From assembly GCF_009846745.1 (NCBI RefSeq), contig NZ_AQPF01000001.1, positions 186,001-250,000 on the forward strand: DNA of 64,000 nucleotides, in the 5' to 3' direction. Position numbers and translations under genes: made by a program. The stretch is from Alloalcanivorax xiamenensis. Lineage in GTDB: Bacteria > Pseudomonadota > Gammaproteobacteria > Pseudomonadales > Alcanivoracaceae. Below the pieces are notes generated by a model that worked only from the letters and a program-made list of their open reading frames with translations, was not told where the DNA came from and ran no database searches. Of the stretch, positions 42,134-51,698 are shown one piece after another; the first letter of the stretch is position 1; each line of letters opens with the position of its first letter.

Positions 42134-43318
42134 ATGAAGACCGTAACCATGCAGACTCAATCAGGCGAAATACAAGAATGGCGGGACGGCCGCCGCTACC
42201 TGTGGTTGCTCAGCACCCTGACCATGCTGTTGCCCCTGTTCACGGTCTGGCTGGCCAGCAGTACCGGCTGGGCCTTGTTCTGGTGGTTTGGATTCCTGTT
42301 CGTATTCGGGGTGATCCCGCTGCTGGACATGCTGCTTGGCGAAGAGACCGAAAATCCGCCAGAAGCGCTGGTGCCACGGTTGGAACAGGACCGCTACTAC
42401 CGCTGGGCGGTGTATGTGTGCCTGCCGTTTCTCTATGGCGCCTTTATATATGCCGCCTGGGTGGCCGCCACCTGGAGTCTGCCCTGGTACAGCTATCTGG
42501 GGCTGGCGATCTCCACGGGCTGCGCCACCGGTATCGCCATCAATACCGCCCATGAGATGGGGCACAAGACCGACCGTCACGAGAAATGGATGGCCAAGCT
42601 ATGTCTCGCTCCGGTGTTCTACGGGCACTTCTATGTGGAACATAATCGCGGGCACCACGTGAGGGTCTCCACACCGGAAGACCCGGCATCCTCCCGGTTC
42701 GGTGAGACGTTCTGGGAGTTCCTGCCGCGCACCGTGATCGGCAGCCTTAAATCCGCCTGGTCGCTGGAGAAGCAGCGGCTGGAGCGGCAGGGGCTTTCGG
42801 CATGGAGCCGGCATAACGACAATCTGCAAGCCTGGGCATTGTCGGTGGTGCTTTGGGGTGCCCTGGGGCTGTGGTTGGGCTGGGCTGTGGTGCCGTTTCT
42901 GCTGATCCAGAGCCTGTTCGGCTTTCAGTTGCTGGAGGTGGTTAACTATCTCGAGCACTACGGATTGTTACGGCAAAAAAAAGACAATGGGCGTTATGAA
43001 CGATGCCTGCCGGAGCATTCCTGGAACTCGAACCGCCGGGTAACCAATATTTTCCTTTATCAGTTGCAACGGCATTCCGACCACCACGCCTATCCCACGC
43101 GCAGTTATCAATCGCTGCGGCATTTCGATGAGTCCCCCCAGTTACCGGGCGGATACGCCTCGATGATCCTGCTGGCGTGGGTACCCCCTCTGTGGTTCCG
43201 GATCATCGACCCGATGGTGGTGCGTCATTATCAAGGCGATATGAGTCGCGCCAACATCAAACCGGGGATCCGGGACGAGGTATTGGCCCGGTATGGTGAC
43301 CGGGAGCCGAAGAACTGA
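42134..43318 (+). CDS. alkB: Alkane 1-monooxygenase AlkB
   Basis: Integral-membrane diiron hydroxylase that converts n-alkanes to 1-alkanols, using electrons from rubredoxin. The protein has 394 residues and about six membrane helices. The histidine motifs are HEMGHK (140-145), EHNRGHH (169-175) and LQRHSDHH (about 316), with the AlkB signature NYLEHYGLLR near 276. The ATG at 42134 has GAGGA about nine bases upstream; ATG 42149 is an alternative. No rubredoxin or rubredoxin reductase gene is adjacent, so electrons must come from elsewhere. A MerR-type regulator is convergent downstream. Confidence 0.95.
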   Translation: MKTVTMQTQSGEIQEWRDGRRYLWLLSTLTMLLPLFTVWLASSTGWALFWWFGFLFVFGVIPLLDMLLGEETENPPEALVPRLEQDRYYRWAVYVCLPFLYGAFIYAAWVAATWSLPWYSYLGLAISTGCATGIAINTAHEMGHKTDRHEKWMAKLCLAPVFYGHFYVEHNRGHHVRVSTPEDPASSRFGETFWEFLPRTVIGSLKSAWSLEKQRLERQGLSAWSRHNDNLQAWALSVVLWGALGLWLGWAVVPFLLIQSLFGFQLLEVVNYLEHYGLLRQKKDNGRYERCLPEHSWNSNRRVTNIFLYQLQRHSDHHAYPTRSYQSLRHFDESPQLPGGYASMILLAWVPPLWFRIIDPMVVRHYQGDMSRANIKPGIRDEVLARYGDREPKN

Positions 43319-43330
43319 TATCCAATTGTG

Positions 43331-43362
43331 GGGGGCGCGAGGCTGTTGCGGCAGCCCCCTTT
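43331..43362 (+). terminator. Possible terminator after alkB
   Basis: GGGGGC (43331-43336) can pair with GCCCCC (43354-43359), with an alternative inner GGCTG/CAGCC stem, followed by only three T residues. It lies between convergent alkB and the MerR gene. Confidence 0.3.
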
Positions 43363-43380
43363 CAAGGGCGCCGGGGCAAC

Positions 43381-44226
43381 TCAGTGATGCTTCTCCAGAT
43401 GGGCCAGCACGTTTTCCAGCCGGTCCACCAGTACCTTGTTAATGCTTTTCTCCAATACCCGGCCGAGTTCATCGTTGACCACCGCTTCCGCCAGTGGCCG
43501 GATGCGGGTGATGAATTCCGCCAGGGTGGCTACGTCCTCGCCCTGGGGCAGGCTGTTCTCGCCGTATTTGTCGTCCACCAGATGCTGGATGATCATGCCG
43601 ATGAAGCGTTCGGCCAGTTTGTCCACCTCATGACGGACCAGGCGCACATGGGTGAGCACGGCATCCAGAGGCACCCCGGCTTCCACCAGTTCCTTGCCGG
43701 CGTTGTAGACGCGCGGGTAGGGTACGCGCAGGCGCATGCCCTCGGGAACGATGTAACCCAGGCTGACCGCCTTGGTCATGACTTCCGGGGTGATATCTTC
43801 GCCAAAGTCGTCGATCAGGTCCTGATAATCCACGTAGGAGGGCACCTGCGGATTGCGCCAGGAGGTCACCGCCACTTCCAGGCCGAGGATATCGTTGAGA
43901 TCGCGGCCTTCTTCCCAGGCACTGAGCAAATCACGAATATTGTTCAGGGTGTAACCCCGTTCCAGCAGGGCGCCGATAATCTTCAGGCGAGCCAGATGGA
44001 CATCGCTATAGATGCCGGTGCGGCCACGTTTCTCCGGCGGCGGTAACAGGCCGCGATCCTGATAGGCGCGCACGTTGCGCACCGTGGAGCCGGCCTCCCG
44101 GGCCAACTCGTCGATGGTGAATTCCTGGCGTTTCTCCAGGTCCGCGCTGGTGCCGCCCGCTGGCCGGAAGGCTTGCTGGCGCAGGGAGCGCAGCAGCGCG
44201 GCGGGGGTTTTTCGTGATGAGCTCAT
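43381..44226 (-). CDS. MerR family transcriptional regulator
   Basis: 281-residue regulator. The MerR winged HTH (FTIDELAREAGSTVRNVRAYQDRGLLPPPEKRGRTGIYSD) starts at about residue 36 after a polar N-terminal extension. The helical body and effector domain make up the rest; no Cys metal ligands are present, so it probably senses an organic molecule. GYTLNNIRDLLSAWEEGRDLNDILGLE is the antiparallel dimerisation helix region. No strong ribosome binding site is visible at the ATG. It is convergent with alkB and upstream of the hydrolase-SDR fusion in the same direction, so either may be its target. Confidence 0.85.
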   Translation of the reverse strand: MSSSRKTPAALLRSLRQQAFRPAGGTSADLEKRQEFTIDELAREAGSTVRNVRAYQDRGLLPPPEKRGRTGIYSDVHLARLKIIGALLERGYTLNNIRDLLSAWEEGRDLNDILGLEVAVTSWRNPQVPSYVDYQDLIDDFGEDITPEVMTKAVSLGYIVPEGMRLRVPYPRVYNAGKELVEAGVPLDAVLTHVRLVRHEVDKLAERFIGMIIQHLVDDKYGENSLPQGEDVATLAEFITRIRPLAEAVVNDELGRVLEKSINKVLVDRLENVLAHLEKHH

Positions 44227-44278
44227 GGTGGCGATAATAGACTCTATGCCGTGGTGGTGCCAGGGATCCCGGCCTCCC

Positions 44279-46009
44279 TCAGGGCGTCAGATCCAGCCGC
44301 GCCAAGCGCCGCGCCAACGCCGGACTGAAGCGGCCCACCAGACGCATGCCGCTGGCCTCGGCGCTGACCGGCACTTCCGCGCGGTTTTCCTCCACCGCGG
44401 AGACAATGGCCGCGGCCACCCGGTCAGGAGTGAAGCCCCGGCGCCGGTAGAAACGCTCCGCTGACGCCCGGCGCCGATCCTGCTCTTCGTCGTTGGCGCC
44501 GACAAAACGGGTGCGGCCGGTGATCGGCGTATCGATGATGCCGGGGCAGATGGCGGAGACGCCGATACCCTGGTCCGCCAGTTCCGCGCGCAGGCACTCG
44601 GTCAGCATCAGTACCGCTGACTTGCTGGTGGCATAAGCAGGGAGAACTTTTGAGGGCAGGTAGGCGGAAGCCGAGGAGACATTGACGATATGGCCGGCCC
44701 TGGCCTGGTCGATCATTTGCCGGGCGAACAGCCGGCAGCCGTGGATCACGCCCCAGAGATTGACGTCCAGCACCTGTTTCCAGTCCTTCACGCTGGTATC
44801 CAGCAGCGGCCCGGCCAGTCCGATGCCGGCATTGTTCACCACCACATCCGGGGCGCCCAGTTCCCGTTCCACGTACCGTGCCAGCGCTTCCATGGAGCGG
44901 GCATTGGCGACGTCCGCGCGGCGGCCGAGGGCCTGGCCGCCGGCATCGATAATGCGTTGAGCGGTAAGTTCGGCGGCGCCGCCATCAATATCGGTACACA
45001 GTACCGTGGCGCCGCGGGCACCGAAGGCCATGGCGGTGGCTTCTCCGATGCCGGAACCGGCTCCGGTGATCACCACCAGTTTGCCGCTGTCCGGTTGCGG
45101 GGTCGCGGGTACCCGTGCCCGCCGCAGAGATGGGCTCTCCGGCGCCCCTTCAATGTGGGCGATGAACTCACGCAGGTAGCCAGCGGTGATGTTCGGGCGG
45201 GCCTGTAGCGGTCCCCAATGACCGGTATGCATCTCCCGGCGCCACAGCCGTTCGGTCCAGCGCGGCACTTCCTCAAGCAGTTCCGGGCCGACATAGCGGT
45301 CGCGCAGTGCCACCAGCAACTGCACGGGCACCCGGGTGTGGCGTTCCCGGGGATGCAGCAGGCACGGCAGCACGTTGGCGCGGTAGAGGGCGATACCGTT
45401 GATGCCATCACGGCGCTGGGTGGGGCTCGGCGCCACCCGCAATTGCTCGGTACGTCGCAGCAGATCCGGCCAGGCGCGATCCAGGCCCAGGCGCCATGCC
45501 ATGGGGGCGAGGCCAGGCAGATGGAAAGCGCCGATGTACCAGCTTTTGGCCAATTGGCCGAAACCGGAAGCCAGGGAAGACCGGCGGCGCAGGCGTTGCC
45601 CCATATGGTCCAGGCAGGGCCCCGACAGGCTCGTGAACGAGGCCAGGCGGCGTTCGGCGTCCGTTTCGGTGACCGCCTCCCAGGACTGGATCGATCCCCA
45701 GTCGTGGGCCAGCAAATGCACCGGCTTACCGGGGCTGACCGCATCAATCACCGCGAACAGGTCCTCGCGCAGCTCGCTGAGACGGTAGGCGGAGATCGCC
45801 GCCGGGGCGGAGGAGGCGCCGGCGCCGCGCACATCGTACGTGACCAGATGCAGGTCCCCCCACAGTGCCTCGGCCAGCTTGTCCCAGGTTTCACTGTTGT
45901 CCGGATAGCCGTGCACCATGACCAGAACCGGACCGTCCGGGTTGCCGCCCTGGCGTACCGCCAGGTTGACGCCGTCTCGTACCACGGTTCGATGTTGCCA
46001 CTGCATCAT
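44279..46009 (-). CDS. Alpha/beta hydrolase - short-chain dehydrogenase fusion
   Basis: 576-residue two-domain protein. Residues 1 to about 295 are an epoxide-hydrolase-like alpha/beta hydrolase: oxyanion HGYPDN at 33-38, nucleophile Asp103 in AHDWGS, and a final His in HTGHWGPLQARP. Residues from about 310 form a classical SDR: TGAGSGIG, NNAGIG and YATSK. GGGAG is seven bases before the first of two ATG codons. SDR-hydrolase fusions of this kind are known in actinobacteria and gammaproteobacteria, but their reaction is not established. A substrate with an epoxide or ester that yields an alcohol for oxidation would fit; this is inference. Confidence 0.88.
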   Translation of the reverse strand: MMQWQHRTVVRDGVNLAVRQGGNPDGPVLVMVHGYPDNSETWDKLAEALWGDLHLVTYDVRGAGASSAPAAISAYRLSELREDLFAVIDAVSPGKPVHLLAHDWGSIQSWEAVTETDAERRLASFTSLSGPCLDHMGQRLRRRSSLASGFGQLAKSWYIGAFHLPGLAPMAWRLGLDRAWPDLLRRTEQLRVAPSPTQRRDGINGIALYRANVLPCLLHPRERHTRVPVQLLVALRDRYVGPELLEEVPRWTERLWRREMHTGHWGPLQARPNITAGYLREFIAHIEGAPESPSLRRARVPATPQPDSGKLVVITGAGSGIGEATAMAFGARGATVLCTDIDGGAAELTAQRIIDAGGQALGRRADVANARSMEALARYVERELGAPDVVVNNAGIGLAGPLLDTSVKDWKQVLDVNLWGVIHGCRLFARQMIDQARAGHIVNVSSASAYLPSKVLPAYATSKSAVLMLTECLRAELADQGIGVSAICPGIIDTPITGRTRFVGANDEEQDRRRASAERFYRRRGFTPDRVAAAIVSAVEENRAEVPVSAEASGMRLVGRFSPALARRLARLDLTP

Positions 46010-46410
46010 TGCCTGTCTCCCTGCGGATCGGATTCCTGAAGCAAACGGGCTTCATTGTCGCTCCTGGACTCGCGTGGGTAATTTGCCCCGGCGCCGGAGA
46101 CCGGGGGCAGTACGCCCGGCCGACCCGTCATTTTGGCCTTAACGGAGCGATGGATGGCCCTGGTGCGGTGGCGCTCCGATTTGGTGCGCCACGATCAGAA
46201 AGCCCGGCTCGTGCCCCAGAGTGGGGTGGCGCCCCGCGCTTGCATGCAAGGCGGCTGAGCGGGGCGCTGCGGGGCTGTCAGAAATCCTTCCGGAAGGGCC
46301 GCGCGCCATCGCCCGACACCTTCAAAAAAAGCCTCCCGAAGCCCACCGGCATCTGGCCCGGAACCTGCATACACCCTGGTATTCATGTTAACCCGTAGGG
46401 GGCAATGTTC

Positions 46411-48033
46411 ATGTACCGTCGCGATTTTTTAAAGGGTATCTCCGCTTTGTCCGTGGGTGTGGGGGCTCTGACTTTCCTCAAGAGCATGCCGGCGATGGCG
46501 GCCCGGAATGACACCCTGGTGGTGGTCACCGGGACCACCATCAACAGTCTGGACATACACCGCAGCGGCACTAACCGGCCCAGCTATCAGGTAGCGGTAA
46601 ACTGCTACGACCGTCTGCTGACCTTCGGCCACAAACAGTTGGAAGACGGTTCTCTCAGCTACGATTACGACAATCTGCAACCGGAGCTGGCTGAATCCTG
46701 GGAGGTCTCCGGGGATGGTCGCGTCCTGACGTTCAAGATTCGCGACAACGCTCGTTTCTGGGATGGCAAGCCGGTCACCGCCGAGGATGTGAAATGGTCC
46801 TTTGATCGCGCCGTGACGCTCGGTGGTTTCCCCACCGCTCAGATGGCCGCCGGCTCCCTGGAAGAACCGGAGCAGTTCGAGGCGGTGGACGACAAGACTT
46901 TCCGCATCCATTTGCCGCACTCGTCCAAATTGACGCTGCCGGACCTGACCACGCCAGTGGCCATCGTCATCAATTCCCAAGCGGCCAAGGCGCACGCCAC
47001 CGAGCAGGATCCCTGGGCCACGGAATACCTGCATCGTACTCCCGCCGGCTCCGGTGCGTTCAAGGTGGAACGTTGGGATTCCGGGCAGCAGCTGGTCTAC
47101 AGCCGCAATGACGACTGGGCTTGCGGGCCGGTGCCGAAGATCCAGCGCGTGATTATTCGGGAGATTCCCTCGCAGTCCACCCGCCGCGCCTTGATCGAAC
47201 GGGGAGACGTGCATTTCTCACAGAATATCCCGGCCAAGGATGCGCGCGAACTGGAGGCGGGCGGTAAGGCAAAGGTGGTCAGCACGCCGATCGAGAACTG
47301 TCTGCATGTGCTCTGCACCAATCTCAATTTCGAGCCGTTCCAGGATAAAAAGGTACGTCAGGCCATCGCCTATGCGGTGCCTTACGAAGCGATTTTCAAC
47401 AATGCCGCCTACGGGCGCGGCGTGCCGATGTGGGGTGGGGATAGCGCCAAACCGGAAAGCATCACCTGGCCACAACCTTTTCCCTACAGCCAGGATCTGG
47501 AGAAGGCCAGGGCATTGATGGCGGAATCCAGCCACGCTGACGGTTTCTCCGTGCCACTGTCGTTCGATCTCGGCCAGGCGGACTGGGCTGAACCCACCGC
47601 GCTGTTGATCCAGGAAGCGTTGGGCAAGATCGGCATCAAGGTGTCGCTGAACAAGGTGCCGGGCGCCAATTGGCGAACCGTGGCACTAGTGGAGAAGTCA
47701 CTGCCACTGCATCTGGAAAACTTCGGAGGCTGGTTGAATACGCCGGACTATTACTTCTATTGGGCCTACGTGAAAGGAAACCTGTTCAATTCCTCCAACT
47801 ACGATAACAAGGAGATCGCGGAACTGGTGGATGAAACCCTGTTCATGGCCCAGGACGATCCCAGCTATGCGCCGAAGATTCGACGCATGATCGAAATCGC
47901 CATCGACGATGTGCCGCGCATTCCGCTGTATCAACCCTCGCTGAACGTGGCCATGCAACAGAACACCGGCGGCTACGAGTACTGGTACCACCGTCAGCTG
48001 GATGTGCGGCCGCTGACTCTGAAACAGGACTGA
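46411..48033 (+). CDS. ABC transporter substrate-binding protein, family 5 (Tat-exported)
   Basis: 540-residue periplasmic binding protein for peptides or similar solutes. The N-terminus MYRRDFLKGISALSVGVGAL is a twin-arginine signal, with Arg3-Arg4, so export is folded. Family 5 landmarks include PELAESWEVSGDGRVLTFKIRDNARFWDGKPVTAEDVKWSF. I start at 46411, eight bases after AGGGGG; the ATG at 46405 is too close. It heads a four-gene operon with two permeases and a double ATPase. The 401-base region upstream (46010-46410) shows no gene or strong regulatory motif. Confidence 0.92.
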   Translation: MYRRDFLKGISALSVGVGALTFLKSMPAMAARNDTLVVVTGTTINSLDIHRSGTNRPSYQVAVNCYDRLLTFGHKQLEDGSLSYDYDNLQPELAESWEVSGDGRVLTFKIRDNARFWDGKPVTAEDVKWSFDRAVTLGGFPTAQMAAGSLEEPEQFEAVDDKTFRIHLPHSSKLTLPDLTTPVAIVINSQAAKAHATEQDPWATEYLHRTPAGSGAFKVERWDSGQQLVYSRNDDWACGPVPKIQRVIIREIPSQSTRRALIERGDVHFSQNIPAKDARELEAGGKAKVVSTPIENCLHVLCTNLNFEPFQDKKVRQAIAYAVPYEAIFNNAAYGRGVPMWGGDSAKPESITWPQPFPYSQDLEKARALMAESSHADGFSVPLSFDLGQADWAEPTALLIQEALGKIGIKVSLNKVPGANWRTVALVEKSLPLHLENFGGWLNTPDYYFYWAYVKGNLFNSSNYDNKEIAELVDETLFMAQDDPSYAPKIRRMIEIAIDDVPRIPLYQPSLNVAMQQNTGGYEYWYHRQLDVRPLTLKQD

Positions 48034-48036
48034 ATC

Positions 48037-49068
48037 ATGGTGCGTGTGCCCAAGCGCTTGCGGCTGGTGGGTTATCGCCTGCTACAGGCGATTCCGGTGT
48101 TGATCGGCATTGTCGTGGTGTCGTTTCTTTTGACCCGGGCGCTGCCCGGAGACCCGGCGGTTTATTTCGCCGGGCCGGCGGCGTCGGCGGAGTCCATCGA
48201 ACAGATCCGCGTCAGCATGGGGCTGGACCGGTCGCTGCCGGTTCAGTTCCTTGCCTACGTGGGAGATCTGTTGCGTGGGGAGCTGGGGCAGTCCATTTCC
48301 ACTGGTCAGCCGGTGCTGACCGAGCTGACCAGGCGTCTGCCGGCGTCGTTGGAACTGACCGGGTTCGCGTTACTGTTCTCGATAGCCGTGGCGATGCCAT
48401 TGGGGATTCTGGCCGCCACCCGTCCCAACTCCTGGATCGACCACCTGTGCCGATTCGTGGTGACCGCCGGGGTATCGCTGCCCACTTTCTTTACCGGGCT
48501 GGCTTTGGTGTACCTGTTCTATTTTCTGCTGGGCTGGTCACCGGCGCCGATGGGGCGGCTCGATATTCTCTATTTGTCGCCGCCTCACGTTACTGGCTTC
48601 TATGTGATCGATGCGCTGATCGATGCTGATTTCGAGACAGCGCGTGCGGCGCTGGCGCAACTGATTCTGCCGGCGGTGACCCTTGGGTTATTCACTCTGG
48701 CGCCGATTGCCCGCATGACCCGGGCTGCCATGTTGCAGGTGCTGGAAGGGGACTTCATTCGCACTGCCCGGGCGGCGGGCCTTTCCAGCAATAAAGTGCT
48801 TTACAGCTATGCTTTGCGCAATGCCATTCTGCCGGTGATCACTACTTTGGGCATGGTGTTTTCCTTTGCTCTTGGCGCCAATGTGCTGGTGGAAAAAGTG
48901 TTCGCCTGGCCGGGTATCGGTTCCTACGCGGTGGAAGCGCTGGTGGTATCAGACTACGCCGCGGTGCAAGGCTTCGTGTTGTCCATGGCGCTACTGTTCG
49001 TGATTCTCAATTTGTTGATCGATGTGACCTACACCCTGGTCGATCCCCGTCTGGGTATGGAGGACTGA
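48037..49068 (+). CDS. Peptide/nickel-type ABC transporter permease (DppB-like)
   Basis: 343-residue inner-membrane protein with about six membrane helices. The N-terminal LLQAIPVLIGIVVVSFLLTRALPGDP is the DppB hallmark, and the EAA loop that contacts the ATPase is FIRTARAAGLSSNKVLYSYALRNAILPV. It is three bases after the binding-protein stop and four before the second permease. Confidence 0.93.
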   Translation: MVRVPKRLRLVGYRLLQAIPVLIGIVVVSFLLTRALPGDPAVYFAGPAASAESIEQIRVSMGLDRSLPVQFLAYVGDLLRGELGQSISTGQPVLTELTRRLPASLELTGFALLFSIAVAMPLGILAATRPNSWIDHLCRFVVTAGVSLPTFFTGLALVYLFYFLLGWSPAPMGRLDILYLSPPHVTGFYVIDALIDADFETARAALAQLILPAVTLGLFTLAPIARMTRAAMLQVLEGDFIRTARAAGLSSNKVLYSYALRNAILPVITTLGMVFSFALGANVLVEKVFAWPGIGSYAVEALVVSDYAAVQGFVLSMALLFVILNLLIDVTYTLVDPRLGMED

Positions 49069-49072
49069 TCCG

Positions 49073-49933
49073 ATGTCACTTTCCTCGGTGAAGAATTTCA
49101 CCCGCCATGCCCGTTATGTGATGACGGAAAATCCGGTGACCGCGCTGGCGGCGCTGCTTTTTCTGTTTATTGTCATCGCCGCCGTGGCCGGGCCCGCGCT
49201 GGTGCCTTACGACCCGATGGCCACCAACGGCGGCCGCGCGCTGCAGCCGCCATCCTGGAATCACTGGTTCGGTACCGATCATCTCGGTCGTGACGTGTTT
49301 TCCCGGGTGGTGGTGGCGACCCGTCTGGATCTGATGATCTCTCTGGCCGCGGTGGCCCTGGCCTTTGTTATCGGCTCCGCCATGGGGGCGGTGGCGGGCT
49401 ACTTTGGTGGTTGGGCGGACCGCATCACCGGCAGGCTGCTGGATACCATCATGGCGTTTCCGCTGTTCGTGCTCGCCATGGGCGTGGTGGCGGCGGCGGG
49501 CAATACCATCGAAAACATCGTCTATGCCACGGCCATCATCAACTTGCCGTTCTACGCACGCATGGCTCGGGCGGAAGTGAATATCCGCCGCAATGCCGGC
49601 TTCGTGCAGGCGGCGCGCCTGTCCGGCAATGGCGACTGGCGCATTCTGGCTCAGCATATTTTTCCCAACACTCTGCCGCCGATGATGGTGCAAATCTCGC
49701 TCAACATGGGTTGGGCCATTCTCAATGCCGCGGGTCTTTCGTTCATCGGTCTGGGCGTGCGCCCGCCAACACCGGAGTGGGGAATCATGGTGGCGGAAGG
49801 TGCCAACTTCATCGTGTCCGGTGAATGGTGGCTGGCTTTCTTCCCCGGGGTGGCACTGATGCTGGCGGTGTTCACGTTTAATCTGCTCGGTGACGGTCTG
49901 CGCGATCTGGTCGATCCGCAGCGGCGTACTTGA
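49073..49933 (+). CDS. Peptide/nickel-type ABC transporter permease (DppC-like)
   Basis: 286-residue inner-membrane protein. DppC features are HWFGTDHLGRDVFSRVVVATRLDL, the EAA loop FVQAARLSGNGDWRILAQHIFPNTLPP, and the end FNLLGDGLRDLVDPQ. It pairs with the DppB-like subunit and precedes the ATPase gene by nine bases. Confidence 0.93.
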   Translation: MSLSSVKNFTRHARYVMTENPVTALAALLFLFIVIAAVAGPALVPYDPMATNGGRALQPPSWNHWFGTDHLGRDVFSRVVVATRLDLMISLAAVALAFVIGSAMGAVAGYFGGWADRITGRLLDTIMAFPLFVLAMGVVAAAGNTIENIVYATAIINLPFYARMARAEVNIRRNAGFVQAARLSGNGDWRILAQHIFPNTLPPMMVQISLNMGWAILNAAGLSFIGLGVRPPTPEWGIMVAEGANFIVSGEWWLAFFPGVALMLAVFTFNLLGDGLRDLVDPQRRT

Positions 49934-49942
49934 GGTGAGAAT

Positions 49943-51637
49943 ATGAGCATACCGTTATTGGATATAAAAGCGCTCACCGTGGAATTCGGTACCCGTCGCG
50001 GCGTGGTGGACGCGGTGCGGCAGGTTTCGGTCACCGTGGCCAAGGGAGAAACCGTCGGCATCGTCGGGGAATCCGGTTCGGGTAAGTCGGTAACCTCTTA
50101 CGCGGTGATGCGCATCCTTGATCGTGCCGGTCGCATCGCCGGTGGCAGTATCGTGTTCGGTGGTATCAATGTGGGCAAGGCCGATGAGCGCACCATGCGG
50201 GATCTGCGTGGCCGTGAGATGTCGATGATCTTCCAGAATCCGCGGGCGGCGCTCAATCCGATCCGTTCGGTGGGCCGTCAAATTGAAGACGTTTTGATCG
50301 AACACAGTCTGGCCACCCGCGCCGATGCCAGGGAAAAAGCCATCGACGTGCTCAAGGCGGTACGTATCAACGATCCGGAAAGCCGCTATCACGCCTATCC
50401 GTTCGAACTGTCCGGGGGCATGTGTCAGCGGGTGGTGATCGCCATCGCCCTGGCCTGCCGGCCGCGGTTGCTGATCGCCGATGAACCCACTACGGGTCTG
50501 GACGTGACCACGCAAAAGGCGGTGATGGATCTGATCCGTGAGCTCACCGCCGAGCGTAATATGTCGACCTTGCTGATTACCCACGACCTTGGTCTCGCCG
50601 CCGCTTACTGTGACCGCATCGTGGTGATGGAAAAAGGGCGCGTCGTCGAGGAAGCGGATACCGGCACCTTGTTCGCCAACCCCCGGCATCCCTATACCCG
50701 GCGGTTGTTGCAGGCGACACCAAGACTTGATTCAAAGGTGGCGGATCTGTTGCCGGAAGAGGATTCGCGCCGCCGTACACCGAGTACGCGCCCGCCTGGC
50801 GAAACGCTGCTGCAAATACAGGATCTGGTCAAGGTATTCCCCGGCAAGGACAAGGGCGATGAGTACCGGGCCGTGGACGGCCTGTCCTTCGAAGTACGCT
50901 CCGGTGAAAGCCTGGGGCTGGTGGGCGAAAGCGGCTGTGGCAAGTCCACCACGTCGTCGATGATCATGCGTTTGCTGGACCCCACATCCGGCCACATTCT
51001 GTTTAACGGTGAGGACATCGGCGCGGTGCCGGGAAAACGTTTTGCCGGCCATTCGGCCCGTGCCAGTCTGCAGATGGTGTTCCAGGACCCGACCGACAGT
51101 CTTAACCCCCGCTGGAGCGCGCGCCGCTCGATCAGTGATCCGCTGATGCGGCTTGCCAGTGTGGGCGGCTCCGCGTTGCGCGCCAAGGTGGAGGCAGTGG
51201 CGGAAATGGTGGGGCTGCCGGATCACCTGCTTGACCGCTTTCCCCATCAGCTCTCCGGCGGTCAGAAAGCGCGGGTGGGAATCGCCCGGGCGATTGCCCT
51301 GGAACCGAAGCTGCTGATTCTCGACGAGCCGACGGCGGCGCTGGACGTATCGGTGCAGGCAGTGGTGCTCAATCTGCTGGTGGAACTGCGCGAGCGTCTG
51401 GGTATGAGCTATCTGTTCATCAGCCACGATCTCAATGTGGTGCGGCTGTTGTGTGAGCGGGTGCTGGTAATGAAAGCGGGGCGGATTGTCGAGCAAGGGT
51501 CGGCTGAACACTTACTGGACCGTCCGGAACATCCCTATACCCGTGAGCTGCTTGCCGCTATTCCTCATCCGCCATCCTCCCCGCCCCGGGTTTCTTCGGA
51601 GAGCGAGGATTCGGTGATCGCGGCAAGGTGGCCATAG
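49943..51637 (+). CDS. Fused DppD-DppF-type ABC transporter ATPase
   Basis: 564-residue protein with two complete ATPase modules. Module 1: Walker A GESGSGKS, signature LSGGMCQRV, Walker B LLIADEPTTGLDV. Module 2 from about residue 290: Walker A GESGCGKST, signature LSGGQKARVGIARAIAL, Walker B LLILDEPTAALDV. Each module ends in the oligopeptide-transporter element HPYTRRLLQ or HPYTRELL. The fusion replaces separate DppD and DppF subunits, as in GsiA. It is the last gene of the operon. Substrate could be peptides, glutathione or opine-like compounds; nothing here decides. Confidence 0.93.
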   Translation: MSIPLLDIKALTVEFGTRRGVVDAVRQVSVTVAKGETVGIVGESGSGKSVTSYAVMRILDRAGRIAGGSIVFGGINVGKADERTMRDLRGREMSMIFQNPRAALNPIRSVGRQIEDVLIEHSLATRADAREKAIDVLKAVRINDPESRYHAYPFELSGGMCQRVVIAIALACRPRLLIADEPTTGLDVTTQKAVMDLIRELTAERNMSTLLITHDLGLAAAYCDRIVVMEKGRVVEEADTGTLFANPRHPYTRRLLQATPRLDSKVADLLPEEDSRRRTPSTRPPGETLLQIQDLVKVFPGKDKGDEYRAVDGLSFEVRSGESLGLVGESGCGKSTTSSMIMRLLDPTSGHILFNGEDIGAVPGKRFAGHSARASLQMVFQDPTDSLNPRWSARRSISDPLMRLASVGGSALRAKVEAVAEMVGLPDHLLDRFPHQLSGGQKARVGIARAIALEPKLLILDEPTAALDVSVQAVVLNLLVELRERLGMSYLFISHDLNVVRLLCERVLVMKAGRIVEQGSAEHLLDRPEHPYTRELLAAIPHPPSSPPRVSSESEDSVIAARWP

Positions 51638-51698
51638 AAGCCCGCTCTGCTGTTAGAGCCTTACTCAACCCCCTTTCCGTGACCTGCGATATCCGTCC

